Translations under genes and position numbers: made by a program
The notes under the pieces: model-generated
Database searches by the model: none
Told to the model about the DNA's origin: nothing
Seen by the model: only the letters and a program-made list of their open reading frames with translations
In this document: piece by piece, positions 12,352 to 23,167 of the stretch
Layout: each line of letters opens with the position of its first letter
How positions within the stretch are numbered: position 1 is the first letter of the stretch
Assembly: GCA_023375675.1 (NCBI GenBank)
Contig: JALQBC010000029.1
Span: forward strand, 248,001-312,000
DNA from: Cytospora piceicola
Taxonomy: Eukaryota > Ascomycota > Sordariomycetes > Diaporthales > Cytosporaceae
Direction of reading: 5' to 3'
Length of the DNA: 64,000 nt

Positions 12352-13698
12352 TTACATGATAACGCTGCAGAGAGAAATTAGCCAATGATTTGTTTTAGAG
12401 AGAGGGCGGAGGGGGGGAGGTCATATGTGAGCATATATTTTCTATGACTTACCAGCACGAGTTGTTCTTCTTTGCTTGTTCTGGAGGCATGTTAGCATCT
12501 GAAGGATGGTATCTGCAGAAGACTTGTGATTACGTACGGTAGAACATCTTGGACTGAGCACTCAGTCCGTCACTCTTCTGAACCAAGTCATCGATTTTCT
12601 CTCCTCGCTGCAAGACACTCTCGATCGTCTTGTGGAGCACAATCTTGGTCTCGTCCAGCTCCTTCTGGATCTTCAGGATGCTGTCTGCTTGGTGTGGATC
12701 CTGGTTTGTTGTCAGCCCGGTTCTAGGTGCAAGGAGAGCTCTTAATCCATTACTTACTTGGTATTTGTCGATATATCCCTTCAGTTGTGGCATCACCAAT
12801 CTTGGCTCGCCTGTCTCCCAGGACGATCGCGGGTTGGACTCGAGGAACTCGTCCACGACCTTGGACAGCAGCTGATGAGCCACAAGGGCTGGGTATGCGT
12901 GGTCGGAAATTATAATGCCGCAAACGCCCTCGGATCGGCCATAGGCGTGGAATGTGAAATCTACCAAGTTGATCAGTTACCAGCACACCCAGAATATATC
13001 AAGCCGGACCCTAGCCGTGGAATCCCGTGCCCGAGATCTGCTTATCGAGAACGCCATGACTTTCCAGTAGACAATTCTCTACTGCTCAGGGCGAGTAGCA
13101 AGAGAAGCCCGCGGAAGTTCTAGCATATGGCCTGGAACTCCAACTCTTGGGTTATATGCTCGGTTCTTGCAACAAGTCGGCTTCCTTGGGGTCGGCCACA
13201 CTGTTCAAGGGCCCGCAGCAACATCGAGATTTGTGTATTCTTCTCGCCTGGAAACTAGCCACATATGCCACATATCGCCACCAAGAAATTCGAACGTACC
13301 TTGCTCCTCAACGTCCTGTCGTTCTGTAGCGACCATTGTCAGTGACATCATTCTTTGTAGCGATAAGGAAGAGGAGCTTACGGCCAGGTCTTGTCCTTTC
13401 TGCTACCGTCCGGGAGAACACCGTCATGAATTCCTTTGTCATGTCAATAGACCGTCCTCCGTTCATACTCGAGCCTCTGGGAATACTGGGTTCCCACGGC
13501 CATGATGGATCACATTGCGTACCCCATAGTTGTTCCTCGTGAAGCGCGAATAAGCGCTGAGTTCCTTCTCGGATACCAGCTCCCACGAGGGCGTGCTTAC
13601 GTTCCGGATGATCTGCAGCCAGAAGAAGTGGTCAGAATCGTAAAGTGCATCGTTATCGGTGGGGCGAGACAACGTACGCCTATGTAGTGCAGCTTCAT
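12352..13698 (-). CDS. YKT6: R-SNARE Ykt6 (longin SNARE), eight exons
   Basis: Ykt6 is a lipid-anchored R-SNARE acting in ER-Golgi, endosomal, vacuolar and autophagosome fusion. Exons on the - strand: 13678-13698, 13523-13612, 13382-13433, 13300-13323, 12758-12960, 12538-12700, 12453-12480 and 12352-12364. All joins keep frame and use GT...AG, giving 197 aa (yeast Ykt6 is 200 aa). The product starts MKLHYIGIIRNV (longin domain). It contains the Ykt6-typical SYSRFTRNNY-like and ERTRPG blocks, then GIIISD and YPALVAHQLLSKVVDEF. The SNARE motif has the zero-layer Arg in LQRGEKID. The C terminus is NNSCCVIM, with a palmitoylated Cys expected before the CAAX farnesylation box. The last exon of 13 nt supplies the end of the CAAX box. 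It shares a 0.5-kb promoter with the helicase gene. A degraded retroelement ends about 100 bases past the stop codon. Confidence 0.93.
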
Positions 13699-14200
13699 GA
13701 TGGCCGAGAGGAGTCGTTGGTGTCGTTTCGTATCGGGCTATCGTGATTCAAGGTGGTTCGGAGGAGTTCGTGGTGGAAGGGTGTTCGTGGGTTCTTAGGC
13801 CGTAAGTGCAAGCACAAGTAAGGTAGTCTGCATCGGAAACCTGAAGAGGCAAAAGGTGTATCTGGTTGAAGGCTGGTTCGTCTCCTGAAAGGCGGTCGTG
13901 GTGGGACTGGGCAGGCATGAAGTGTGTCTATTTCCACATGTCATGGCCGAGAGGATTAGTGGGGCTTTGCCGCAACCTAAACTAGACGCTAGCCACTTAT
14001 AGAAGCACACTAGAGCATCCATGTAAACGGAGCTCTCTTATGTAAGCATTGACGACACAGTCACACCGACGTCGATTGTCAAGGCTTTGGAGGGAGAAGC
14101 TCACTACTGTCGTACAGGTAAGCTGGAGAAATATAAACAGGGCAAGCAGCTCGGATGAAGCCTAAGCCTCGTCAAGCAAGCCACCTACCGAACATAAAAA
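13699..14200. promoter_or_regulatory. Shared divergent promoter region of YKT6 and SLH1
   Basis: These 502 bases separate the YKT6 start codon (- strand) from the helicase start codon (+ strand), so both promoters must lie here. A 13-bp direct repeat, atggccgagagga, occurs at 13699-13711 (touching the YKT6 leader) and 13943-13955. No TATA box or other named site could be assigned with confidence, and no coding sequence is evident. Confidence 0.5.
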
Positions 14201-17200
14201 ATGGCACAGTCCTCCGTGACCGCTGCAGAGGCGCAATGGCTGGAACAAGTCGCCGCCATGAAGGCGGCCATAGCCGAACTCAAGCTACCGGACAATATAT
14301 CCAACATCGACACAGCAGACGACGAAGATGACGACTATTTTGATTTGAGTTCTGCAAGTCCCAGTTCCCATGATGTATGGGACTTCATCTCGGACGATGA
14401 GATCGACGAGCTCGGCCTTGACAGTGGCGACTTGATGGACGGAACGGACGGCTTGGGCTTGGAGGAGGAGCCTCCATATGGCCCTCAGTGGTTCTCACTC
14501 AAGTGCATGGAAGTCTCAGTTCACAGGGATGGTCTCCCAGCTGAGGCTCTTCAGCAACAGATCCTGGAGGCACTTCAGTCCAACCAGCGAGAAGATGAGC
14601 TGCAGTCTCTACTCACAGATGTGGTCGGTTTTGATGACCTGGATTTCGTCATCGAGCTCATCTCCCACAGGGATGAGATCGTTGTCTCTCTGGACCAGCC
14701 GACAGCAACAAGATCTGATGAGCAGCCGACTGGACGCCTCCTTACCAAAGCTGAAAGAGATGCCAACCTTCGACGGCAGGACATCCGCCATAAAACTGCC
14801 GGACTTGCTGCAGCCTCATCGAAAGAGCCACAGTACCCTCATGTGTATAAGACATTTTCTGCTGGAAACGCATTGAGTCATGCTGGCAAGAAGTATGGTC
14901 TTCCAACCGGGAGTGAGAGACTTCAGTTTGACAAGTACGAGGAATACGCCATACCAGCAGGGAAGGCCGGGACCCTGTGGCCCGGTCACAAGCTCATCGA
15001 AATCAAAGACTTGGATGGTCTCTGTCGGAGTACATTTAGGGGATATAAGACGCTCAACCGAATGCAGAGTCTAGTCTACCCAGTGGCCTACAAGACAAGC
15101 GAAAACATGTTGATTTGCGCTCCCACTGGTGCTGTGAGTACTGATTATTCAGTGTAACTTTATCAAATCGACATGGCTGACAGGATCCAGGGTAAAACCG
15201 ATGCTGCAATGTTGACAATCCTGCACACTATCAGGCAATATTTGACCCCGAATCCATCCGACGACCCTGAGGCAACTGAATTTGCCGTCGATGCAGATGG
15301 GTTTAAAATCGTCTACGTCGCCCCCATGAAGGCATTGGCCGCTGAAATCACCGAGAAGTTCAACAAGCGTTTGTCGTGGCTTGGTATCCGCTGTCGCGAA
15401 TATACCGGTGACATGCATTTGACCAAAGCCGAGGTTGTCGCCACCCAGATCATAGTGACTACCCCTGAGAAATGGGACGTGGTCACTAGAAAGGGGACTG
15501 GCGACACGGAGCTTGTCCAGAAAGTCCGACTCTTGATCATCGACGAAGTGCACATGCTACATGATGAGCGAGGCGCTGTTCTGGAGTCACTGGTTGCTCG
15601 GACAGAGAGACAGGTCGAGAGTACTCAGTCCCTGATCCGAATCGTGGGCCTCAGTGCAACACTTCCAAACTACATCGATGTGGCCGACTTTCTCAAGGTA
15701 AATAGATACGCTGGTCTGTTCTTTTTCGATGCTTCTTTTCGTCCAGTCCCGCTGGAGCAACACTTCATTGGTGTCAAAGGCAAGGCTGGATCGAAGCAGT
15801 CTCGGGAGAACTTAGATCAGGTGGCTTTCGAGAAGGTCAGGGATATGCTGGAACAGGGTCATCAGGTGATGGTCTTTGTCCATTCCAGGAAAGACACAGT
15901 TGCAACAGCGAAAATGTTGTATGAAAAGGCAGTGGATGACATATGTGTCGACTTGTTTGACCCTTCTGATCATCCCAGATATGAAGCCGCTGTCAGAGAC
16001 ATGAAATCCTGCAGGGCAAAAGAGCTGCGAGATCTTCTTCCGAAAGGCTTGGGCGTCCACCATGCCGGTATGGCAAGAGCAGACCGGAACCTAATGGAGA
16101 GGCTCTTCTCAGAAGGCGTCACCAAAGTGCTGTGCTGTACCGCTACGCTAGCCTGGGGTGTCAACTTGCCCGCTGCAGCTGTCGTGATCAAAGGCACACA
16201 AGTCTACAGCGCTCAGGAAGGCAAGTTCGTTGACCTTGGTATCCTTGACGTCCTTCAGATCTTTGGACGTGCAGGTCGCCCGCAGTTCGAAGACACCGGT
16301 ATAGGAATGATCTGTACCACTCAGGACAAACTCGCGCACTACCTCACTGCCGTTACGGATCAGCTGCCCATCGAATCGAGATTCTCGGCGAAGCTCGTGG
16401 ACAACTTGAATGCGGAAATCGCTTTGGGGACAGTGACATCCATTCCAGAAGCTGTACAGTGGATAGGATACTCATACCTGTTTGTTCGTATGAGGAGAAA
16501 TCCCATGGCATACGGAATCGACTGGTCGGAGTTCCAGGACGATCCCATGCTTGTCCAGCGCCGCCGACAGCTCGCCATACAAGCAGCCAAAACTCTTCAG
16601 CAAAGTCAAATGATCATCTTCAATGAGACAACCGAGGAGCTTCGCAGCAAAGACATTGGCCGTATTGCCAGCCAGTATTACATTCTCCACACCAGTGTTC
16701 AAATCTTCAACACAATGATGCAGCCCTTTTCCACCGAAGCAGATCTTCTGAAGATGATCGCAATGAGCGGCGAGTTTGACAACGTCCAATCAAGAGACAG
16801 CGAGAGCAAGGAGTTGACCAAGATGAGGGAGAACGACAATGTGGTGCCATGTCAGGTCGAAGGTGGCATCGATCAGGCCCAGACCAAGACCAACATTCTT
16901 TTGCAAGCTTTCATCTCTAAAGCTCAACCAGAGGACTTTGCTCTGAGTAACGACCTCAACTACGTTGCTCAGCAGGCAGGTCGAATATGCCGTGCCGTGT
17001 TCATGATCGCCTTGAACAGGAGATGGGGCCATTTGTGCCTCACCCTCCTGACACTAGCAAAGTCCATCGAGAAACGGGTTTGGCCTTATCAACATCCTCT
17101 TCACCAGTTCGAGCTTACTAGACCGATCCTGAACCAATTGGACGCCAAGGAGAACTTGACAATCGAAGCGATGCGGGATATGGAGCCTGCTGAAATAGGA

Positions 17201-20200
17201 GCACTTGTCCACAATCACAGCGCCGGGACGAAGATCGCCAGAATCCTCAACAACTTCCCGACTGTCAGCGTAGAGGCTGAGATCGCGCCCTTGAATCGCG
17301 ATGTCTTACGGGTGAAGCTCTACATCTATCCTGATTTCAGGTGGAATGACCATGTCAATGGCAATTCGGAATCTTACTATGTCTGGGTTGAGAACTCGGA
17401 GACCTCCGAGATCTACCACCACGAGTTCTTCATCCTGAACCGCAGGAAGCTGAACGATGACCACGAGATGAACTTCACCATCCCTCTCTCGGACCCGCTC
17501 CCCAATCAAATATATGTGCGGGCTGTTTCGGACAGATGGCTGGGAGCGGAGACGGTCACGCCAGTTTCCTTCCAGCATCTGATTAGACCAGACACAGAAA
17601 GTGTGTACACGGATCTCCTTAACTTGCAGCCTCTTCCGATCTCAGCTTTGAACAATCCCGGGCTGGAGGAGATTTATGCGCAGCGCTTCCAGTTCTTCAA
17701 TCCTATGCAGACACAGATCTTCCATACGTTGTATAACACTCCTGCGAACGTTTTGCTTGGCTCTCCGACCGGCAGTGGAAAGACAGTGGCGGCTGAATTG
17801 GCCATGTGGTGGGCCTTCCGTGAGAAGCCTGGCTCGAAAGTCGTCTACATTGCACCCATGAAGGCTTTGGTTCGAGAACGTGTCAAGGACTGGGGAGCCC
17901 GGCTTGCAAAACCGCTCGGTCTGAAGTTGGTTGAGTTGACCGGTGACAATACACCAGACACACGGACTATCAAAGATGCCGACGTTATCATCACTACTCC
18001 AGAAAAGTGGGACGGTATTTCTCGAAGTTGGCAGACAAGAGGTTACGTCCGCCAGGTGAGTTTGGTCATTATTGATGAGATTCATTTGCTGGCCGGAGAC
18101 CGTGGTCCCATTCTTGAGATCATCGTGTCCCGTATGAACTACATTGCTGCTTCAACCAAGAACTCAGTCAGACTTCTGGGAATGTCAACTGCCTGCGCCA
18201 ACGCCACTGATCTCGGTAACTGGCTTGGTGTGAAGGAGGGTCTCTTCAACTTCAGACACTCCGTCCGCCCTGTGCCCCTTGAGTTGTACATTGACGGATT
18301 CCCTGAAGTTAGAGGCTTCTGTCCTTTGATGCAGTCAATGAATAGGCCGACGTTCCTGGCCATCAAGAGCCACAGCCCTGACAAGCCGGTGATTGTTTTT
18401 GTGCCATCGCGAAGACAGACCCGTCTTACTGCCAAGGACCTGATTAACTACTGTGGCATGGAAGACAACCCCAGGCGTTTCTTAAACATGGAAGAGGACG
18501 ATCTTCAGCTCAACCTTTCCAGAGTCAAAGATGACGCATTGAAGGAGGCCATCAGCTTTGGCATCGGCCTTCATCATGCTGGTCTCGTGGAATCAGACCG
18601 TCAGCTCGCTGAAGAATTGTTCCTGAACAACAAGATCCAAATTCTTGTGGCAACCAGCACCCTTGCTTGGGGTGTCAACCTTCCAGCCCACCTAGTCGTT
18701 GTGAAAGGCACCCAGTACTATGATGCCAAGATCGAGGGATACAAGGACATGGACCTGACCGATGTTCTCCAGATGCTCGGTCGAGCTGGTCGTCCGCAGT
18801 TCGACAACTCTGGTGTGGCTCGAATTTTCACCAAGGAAGCTTCGAAGGATTTCTATAAGCACTTCCTGCACACCGGCTTCCCTGTCGAATCATCTTTGCA
18901 CTCTGTGCTCGACAACCATCTTTGCGCTGAGGTCTCTGCGGAGACAGTACTCACCAAGCAAGATGCTCTGGATTATCTGACTTGGACATTCTTCTTCCGA
19001 AGACTACACAAGAACCCGTCATACTACGGCCTCGAGATCGCAGCGGAAGAACACAACAGTATTGCGGCCCAGCAGCTAGCCAATGATTATATGATCGAGA
19101 TGGTCGATAAGTCTCTGAACGAGCTCGCCCAGTCCAAGTGTGTGGAAATTTATCCCAACGGCGACGTCGATCCAACCCCCATGGGCAAGATCATGAGTTA
19201 CTACTACTTGTCCCACAAGACTATCCGGTACCTCGTGAAGCACGCCAAACCACAAGCCTCATTTCTCGACGTCCTGACGTGGATGTGCCGTGCCACGGAG
19301 TATGACGAGCTGCCGGTTCGACATAACGAAGATCTCATCAATGCCGAGCTATCACGCAACCTGACTTTTGAAGGCACATCCTTCGGTCTGCCCATGTGGG
19401 ATCCTCATGTCAAGGCCTTCCTGCTCCTCCAAGCTCACATGTCCCGCATCACCCTCCCCATCACGGATTACGTGGGCGACCAAACCAGTGTTCTTGACCA
19501 GGCCATCCGTATTATCCAAGCTTCGATCGATATTCTGACGGAGCTGGGCTACCTCACCAGTGTGCTGCAGATGATCTCGCTCCTCCAGTCCATCAAGTCT
19601 GCCCGCTGGCCTACCGAAGCGCCGTTGTCGATTCTACCCGGAGTCGACCCGGAGAAGACCAAAGACACCACGACATTGCAGCAGCTCAGCGCCCTGAACC
19701 AAGGGCAGGCAACCAAGCTGGCTAAAGATCTGCGTATTCCGCAGAGCCAGCAACAGCGGTTCCTCAAGACTGCATCCATTCTTCCGAATATCAATGTAGT
19801 GGTGGAAGGGGTGACAGCCCAGTCAATGACGGTTGTCCTGAAGCGCCAAAACCCCCTGGTGGAGCGCGACGCGCGCATTTACGCACCGAAGTTCCCGAAG
19901 CCTCAGAGCGAAGGGTGGTTCGTGGTTGTCGGCGACTTGGCCAGGGACGAGGTGTATGCCATGAAGCGGATGGGATGGTCAGGGGGACCGGGCAAGTCGG
20001 TCAGCATAGGATCGAGGCCCTCTGCCAGGGCCAACATCAAACTCCCCGAGGTGATCCCCGGCGGCGGAGACGGCAAGGCGAGGATGGTCGACGTACTGGT
20101 GCTCAGCGATGGGTATGTGGGGATGCAGTACCGAGCACCTGTGGTCGAGATCCCCGGGAAGCCTTCGGTGGATGACGACGTGAGCCGGTCTAAGGAGATG

Positions 20201-20212
20201 GCTTCGTCCTGA
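14201..20212 (+). CDS. SLH1: Tandem Ski2-like RNA helicase, Slh1/ASCC3 family
   Basis: Slh1 (ASCC3 in animals) is the large helicase of the ribosome-quality-control trigger complex that splits collided ribosomes; yeast Slh1 also affects translation of non-poly(A) RNA. Two exons, 14201-15133 and 15191-20212, join in phase 0 across a 57-bp intron. The join falls inside the first Walker A and makes APTGAGKT. The product is 1984 aa, the expected size. Cassette 1 has DEVH at about residue 429, LSATLP near 464 and QIFGRAGRPQ near 667, followed by the first Sec63 domain. Cassette 2 has GSPTGSGKT near 1168, DEIH near 1272 and QMLGRAGRPQ, followed by a second Sec63 domain. The acidic N-terminal part (about 1-300) is typical of Slh1/ASCC3. 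The relative Brr2 is longer (about 2100-2200 aa) and has a different N-terminus, so Slh1 is the better call. Confidence 0.93.
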
Positions 20213-20875
20213 GGAGGGCATTGACACGTATGGCTGGTTGCGTTAGCGACATTTGAAGGACAATGCCTTGGTGGATGTAGACATTGAAATAGAGAGCGGG
20301 ATATTCCAAGTTAAACACTAGAACATATAGACGGATGCGATCATGTGAGCGGCAGGTGAGCCTTCAATCTTTGCAAACATCAATTTGGATTTCGAATAAA
20401 CCTTCACGTTGCCATTACCGAGACTGTCGTTGATGGATTTTAGATCCTTATGAGGTGTAAATTTACCTATTCCTCTTGTCCTATAGGCAACCTCTAGAGG
20501 CGGTTAATGGCAAATATCAGATCAGAGCAACTATCAAAGTACATATCTATATGATTTGAGGCATCTGGCTGCTAGGATGGACTGCGCTGGACTCTTTCTG
20601 AGAGGTCGAGTGTGGAGCACAGCAGGTTGTCTTGTAGAGTCATGTCATCCCGTCCTGACAAGGAAGTCTAATTTGTATGAATCACTATACCTATCGACCA
20701 CAGGATACCTTTCTTCACTTTTACAAACTTTGATTTTCCACCAAAGTACTCGTCGTTGCGTACAAAACAAATACCTGGTGTGCCCTCCAAACTCATTGAC
20801 GGTCCTGTCCGAAATCGACCAAGATTGAGACATCCCGTCCTCACCATACGCGCTTGAATCTACACACCTTCCACC
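20213..20875. other. Intergenic: SLH1 3' end and 2EXR-gene promoter
   Basis: 663 bases of ordinary composition. No convincing coding frame, RNA gene or repeat was seen. Confidence 0.6.
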
Positions 20876-21829
20876 ATGGCGACATATGACACGCTTCCGC
20901 TGGAGATCCGCCAGGAGATCTGGAGGCTGGCATTGCTGCCGGGGCCCGGCGTGTACAGCTTCAACGAGGATGATTTCTGGAGATGGGAGTTCTGCGAAGA
21001 TGGTTACGGAGGGGAGGGCTACCGCAATTATTATCCTTCACGCCGCCGGTGGCTGATTCCGAAGCAAAAGCGCCCCACGGTGATGCAGCTGAACCGGGAA
21101 GCACGGGAGTTCTGCTACGGGAAGATGAACGAGGAAAGGAGGCGGACCAGGGATGGCCACCCGCACGAGTACTGGTTCGACAAGGATGACCGACCCTTCA
21201 TGAGCGACATGGACGTCTTCTATATTGACGACCCGAAGGAACTGTACCAATACTCCATTGTCGACCGTCAATGGACCCAGCAATGGAGAATCAAGCACCT
21301 CGCACTGTCATCGAAATGCTTCGACAACGTCCTGGAAGTGACACGTGATGAAGATGACCTGAGTAGACGCCCTCTTCGCAGTGGCTGGGATGCGCTCCAA
21401 CGCTGCCTCAAGTTCTTCACGGACCTGGAAGATATTTCCGTGGTCTTCGGTCCAAATTACGGCGGGACTGGGCAAGAGGTGGTGGTGTTCGACGAACACT
21501 CCGAAAGTTACAGTGTCGGCTGGTCCTCTACTGTTCCCGACATCCGCCTGGAAGAATGGACTGCAGGGTCGACCGAGGATACAGAGGGTGAAGTTGATGG
21601 TCTCCTGGAAAAGGCACGGGCTGATCTGGCCCTCATCCTGCAGAAGTGTGCCCGAAGGCGTGAGGAGATTCAGAGATATGAGGAGTCCGGAAACGAAGAC
21701 TGGGGAATGATAGGCAGTCCCTGGGGATACTACGCGAGAGATCTGATCCCGCGCGACCACGTCACTGTCCACGCCAAGCGGGTGGTCAAGCTGGGGGACT
21801 TGCGGGGCCGGGTGACCAGGCGGCGCTGA
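20876..21829 (+). CDS. 2EXR-domain protein (F-box-like fungal family)
   Basis: Single-exon frame of 317 aa opening with MATYDTLPLEIRQEIWRLAL and then PGPGVYSF. This matches the start of the fungal '2EXR' family (LPxEIRxxIW), a large lineage-specific group that resembles F-box openings but has no established biochemical role. The middle is rich in Arg, Trp and acidic residues, and residues 95-125 contain a block ending SDMDVFYIDDPKELY. No signal peptide or membrane segment is visible. The ATG at 20876 lies in a good fungal context (caccATGGc). The function is unknown; the family assignment rests mainly on the first 20 residues. Confidence 0.75.
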   Translation: MATYDTLPLEIRQEIWRLALLPGPGVYSFNEDDFWRWEFCEDGYGGEGYRNYYPSRRRWLIPKQKRPTVMQLNREAREFCYGKMNEERRRTRDGHPHEYWFDKDDRPFMSDMDVFYIDDPKELYQYSIVDRQWTQQWRIKHLALSSKCFDNVLEVTRDEDDLSRRPLRSGWDALQRCLKFFTDLEDISVVFGPNYGGTGQEVVVFDEHSESYSVGWSSTVPDIRLEEWTAGSTEDTEGEVDGLLEKARADLALILQKCARRREEIQRYEESGNEDWGMIGSPWGYYARDLIPRDHVTVHAKRVVKLGDLRGRVTRRR

Positions 21830-22669
21830 AAGGCCTTCGTACGACTGCCGAGAGTATAGATTCTATCATTGGGTTGCAAGGACGAAGAAACCGAGGGAAA
21901 CCGCTGTAGCGTACGGAGGTCGACCTATACTGCACACTTCCCAAGGGAACACTGGGAACATGATTCCCGGGGTATATGTAGAAAACTTGAATTATTCCGA
22001 ACTTGTCAACAACACGACGCACTGCACATTGGATACTGTAAGGAAGCCAGAGTTCCAGATATTGACCTTGAAGGAATAGATGGATAGGCCACAACTCTGG
22101 GAACGCCGTTTCCTGACCTATCGATGCTGATATATGAAGGACGCTGAATTGAGAAAGGTTTCAAGGCGATGCTTCAGGCTGCTCTTATATCGACTTAGTA
22201 TATACACAATAAGCCAAACAGATGTGTTACTCGAACTCTGGTTGCGTTCCTCTCCGGAGATGGAGGCATGAGAAAGCCGGAAGTATCAGGACACAGCGGT
22301 ATGGTGGTATCTACGATTTGGAATTACATGAATATGTTTGTACAAACTTAGGCACTCGTCTCAACTGGAACCAGCCGAAAATCCGTCTTCCTGTCCACCC
22401 TGAGAAGAGTGCAACATGTCGTCGAGCCGTCAGCTGATTTACCAGATCCTAAGATAAGGCCGGCCATTGCGGATCTAAGACCTTGCAACGCAAAGTATTG
22501 CCGGTTCTAGACCCAGCCTGTGTCTAGATACGACGGATGTTGCATCTGGACGGTTGCGGGCTCCTTTTGGTGTTTTTTTTAAGATTACCCTGCTGTTGTG
22601 CGATGCTTTTTCCTGTATATCCCTGGTGGTACAACCAACAGCGGCTTATGAATACTTGCCGCTCGTCCC

Positions 22670-22676
22670 TGATAAG
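22670..22676 (+). promoter_or_regulatory. GATA site (AreA/NIT2 type) upstream of nitrate reductase
   Basis: The sequence tgataag fits the HGATAR core recognised by the global nitrogen regulator AreA/NIT2. It is 43 bases upstream of the NirA-type site and about 490 bases from the start codon. GATA cores are common by chance; the weight comes from the pairing. Confidence 0.45.
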
Positions 22677-22718
22677 ATGCCCAGTACAAAAGCGACAGGG
22701 AATAGTAAGTGAATGTAT

Positions 22719-22726
22719 CTCCGCGG
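22719..22726 (+). promoter_or_regulatory. NirA-type site CTCCGCGG upstream of nitrate reductase
   Basis: An exact match to CTCCGHGG, the site of the nitrate-specific activator NirA (NIT4) known from Aspergillus niaD-niiA. It lies about 440 bases upstream of the nitrate reductase start and between two GATA cores, the arrangement expected for nitrate-induced, ammonium-repressed expression. It is a single copy, so some doubt remains. Confidence 0.6.
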
Positions 22727-22784
22727 AAAAGGATCCGGGAAGATATACCGGTATTTTGGCAGGTTAGGTGTGGTGATGGTTGCA

Positions 22785-22790
22785 TTATCA
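22785..22790 (-). promoter_or_regulatory. Second GATA site upstream of nitrate reductase
   Basis: ttatca on the + strand reads TGATAA on the - strand, an HGATAR core. It lies 59 bases downstream of the NirA-type site. Confidence 0.4.
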
Positions 22791-23167
22791 GGCTTAGTGT
22801 TGGCGGTATCCGAGCGAGGGCGTTGTTGGTCAATCCAATAGTCTGCCATTCGATTCGATCTAGACCATCCTTTCCACATGTACCTCCAAGAGCTAAATTA
22901 GATGTGGTCTAACTTGTGATCTTGATGCGACGTCAGATCTCACTACCACACCGGCGATATGTATCCTCCTCATCTTTCGCTGACATCTCGGCATGTGCCT
23001 CGGTCTTCTTCAATGATGGCTCCTTCATCGTACAATCTATATAATATGCATATGAAATATAATCATAATCTACAGTTACTGTTCCGCCTCATCTGTTATG
23101 GCCACGACCTAGGTCACATCTGTTCGTGCCCCTTTGTGCGTATAATGGTTACTGTATATATTGTGAA

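Larger units (their letters stand above)
21830..23167. other. Intergenic: upstream region of nitrate reductase
   Basis: 1.3 kb without a convincing coding frame. The part nearest the nitrate reductase gene holds a NirA-type site and two GATA sites, listed separately. Several short frames here lack family resemblance and are treated as chance. Confidence 0.6.

Noticed and set aside
22222..22437. 71-codon frame upstream of nitrate reductase
   Set aside because: No family resemblance; surrounding sequence looks non-coding.
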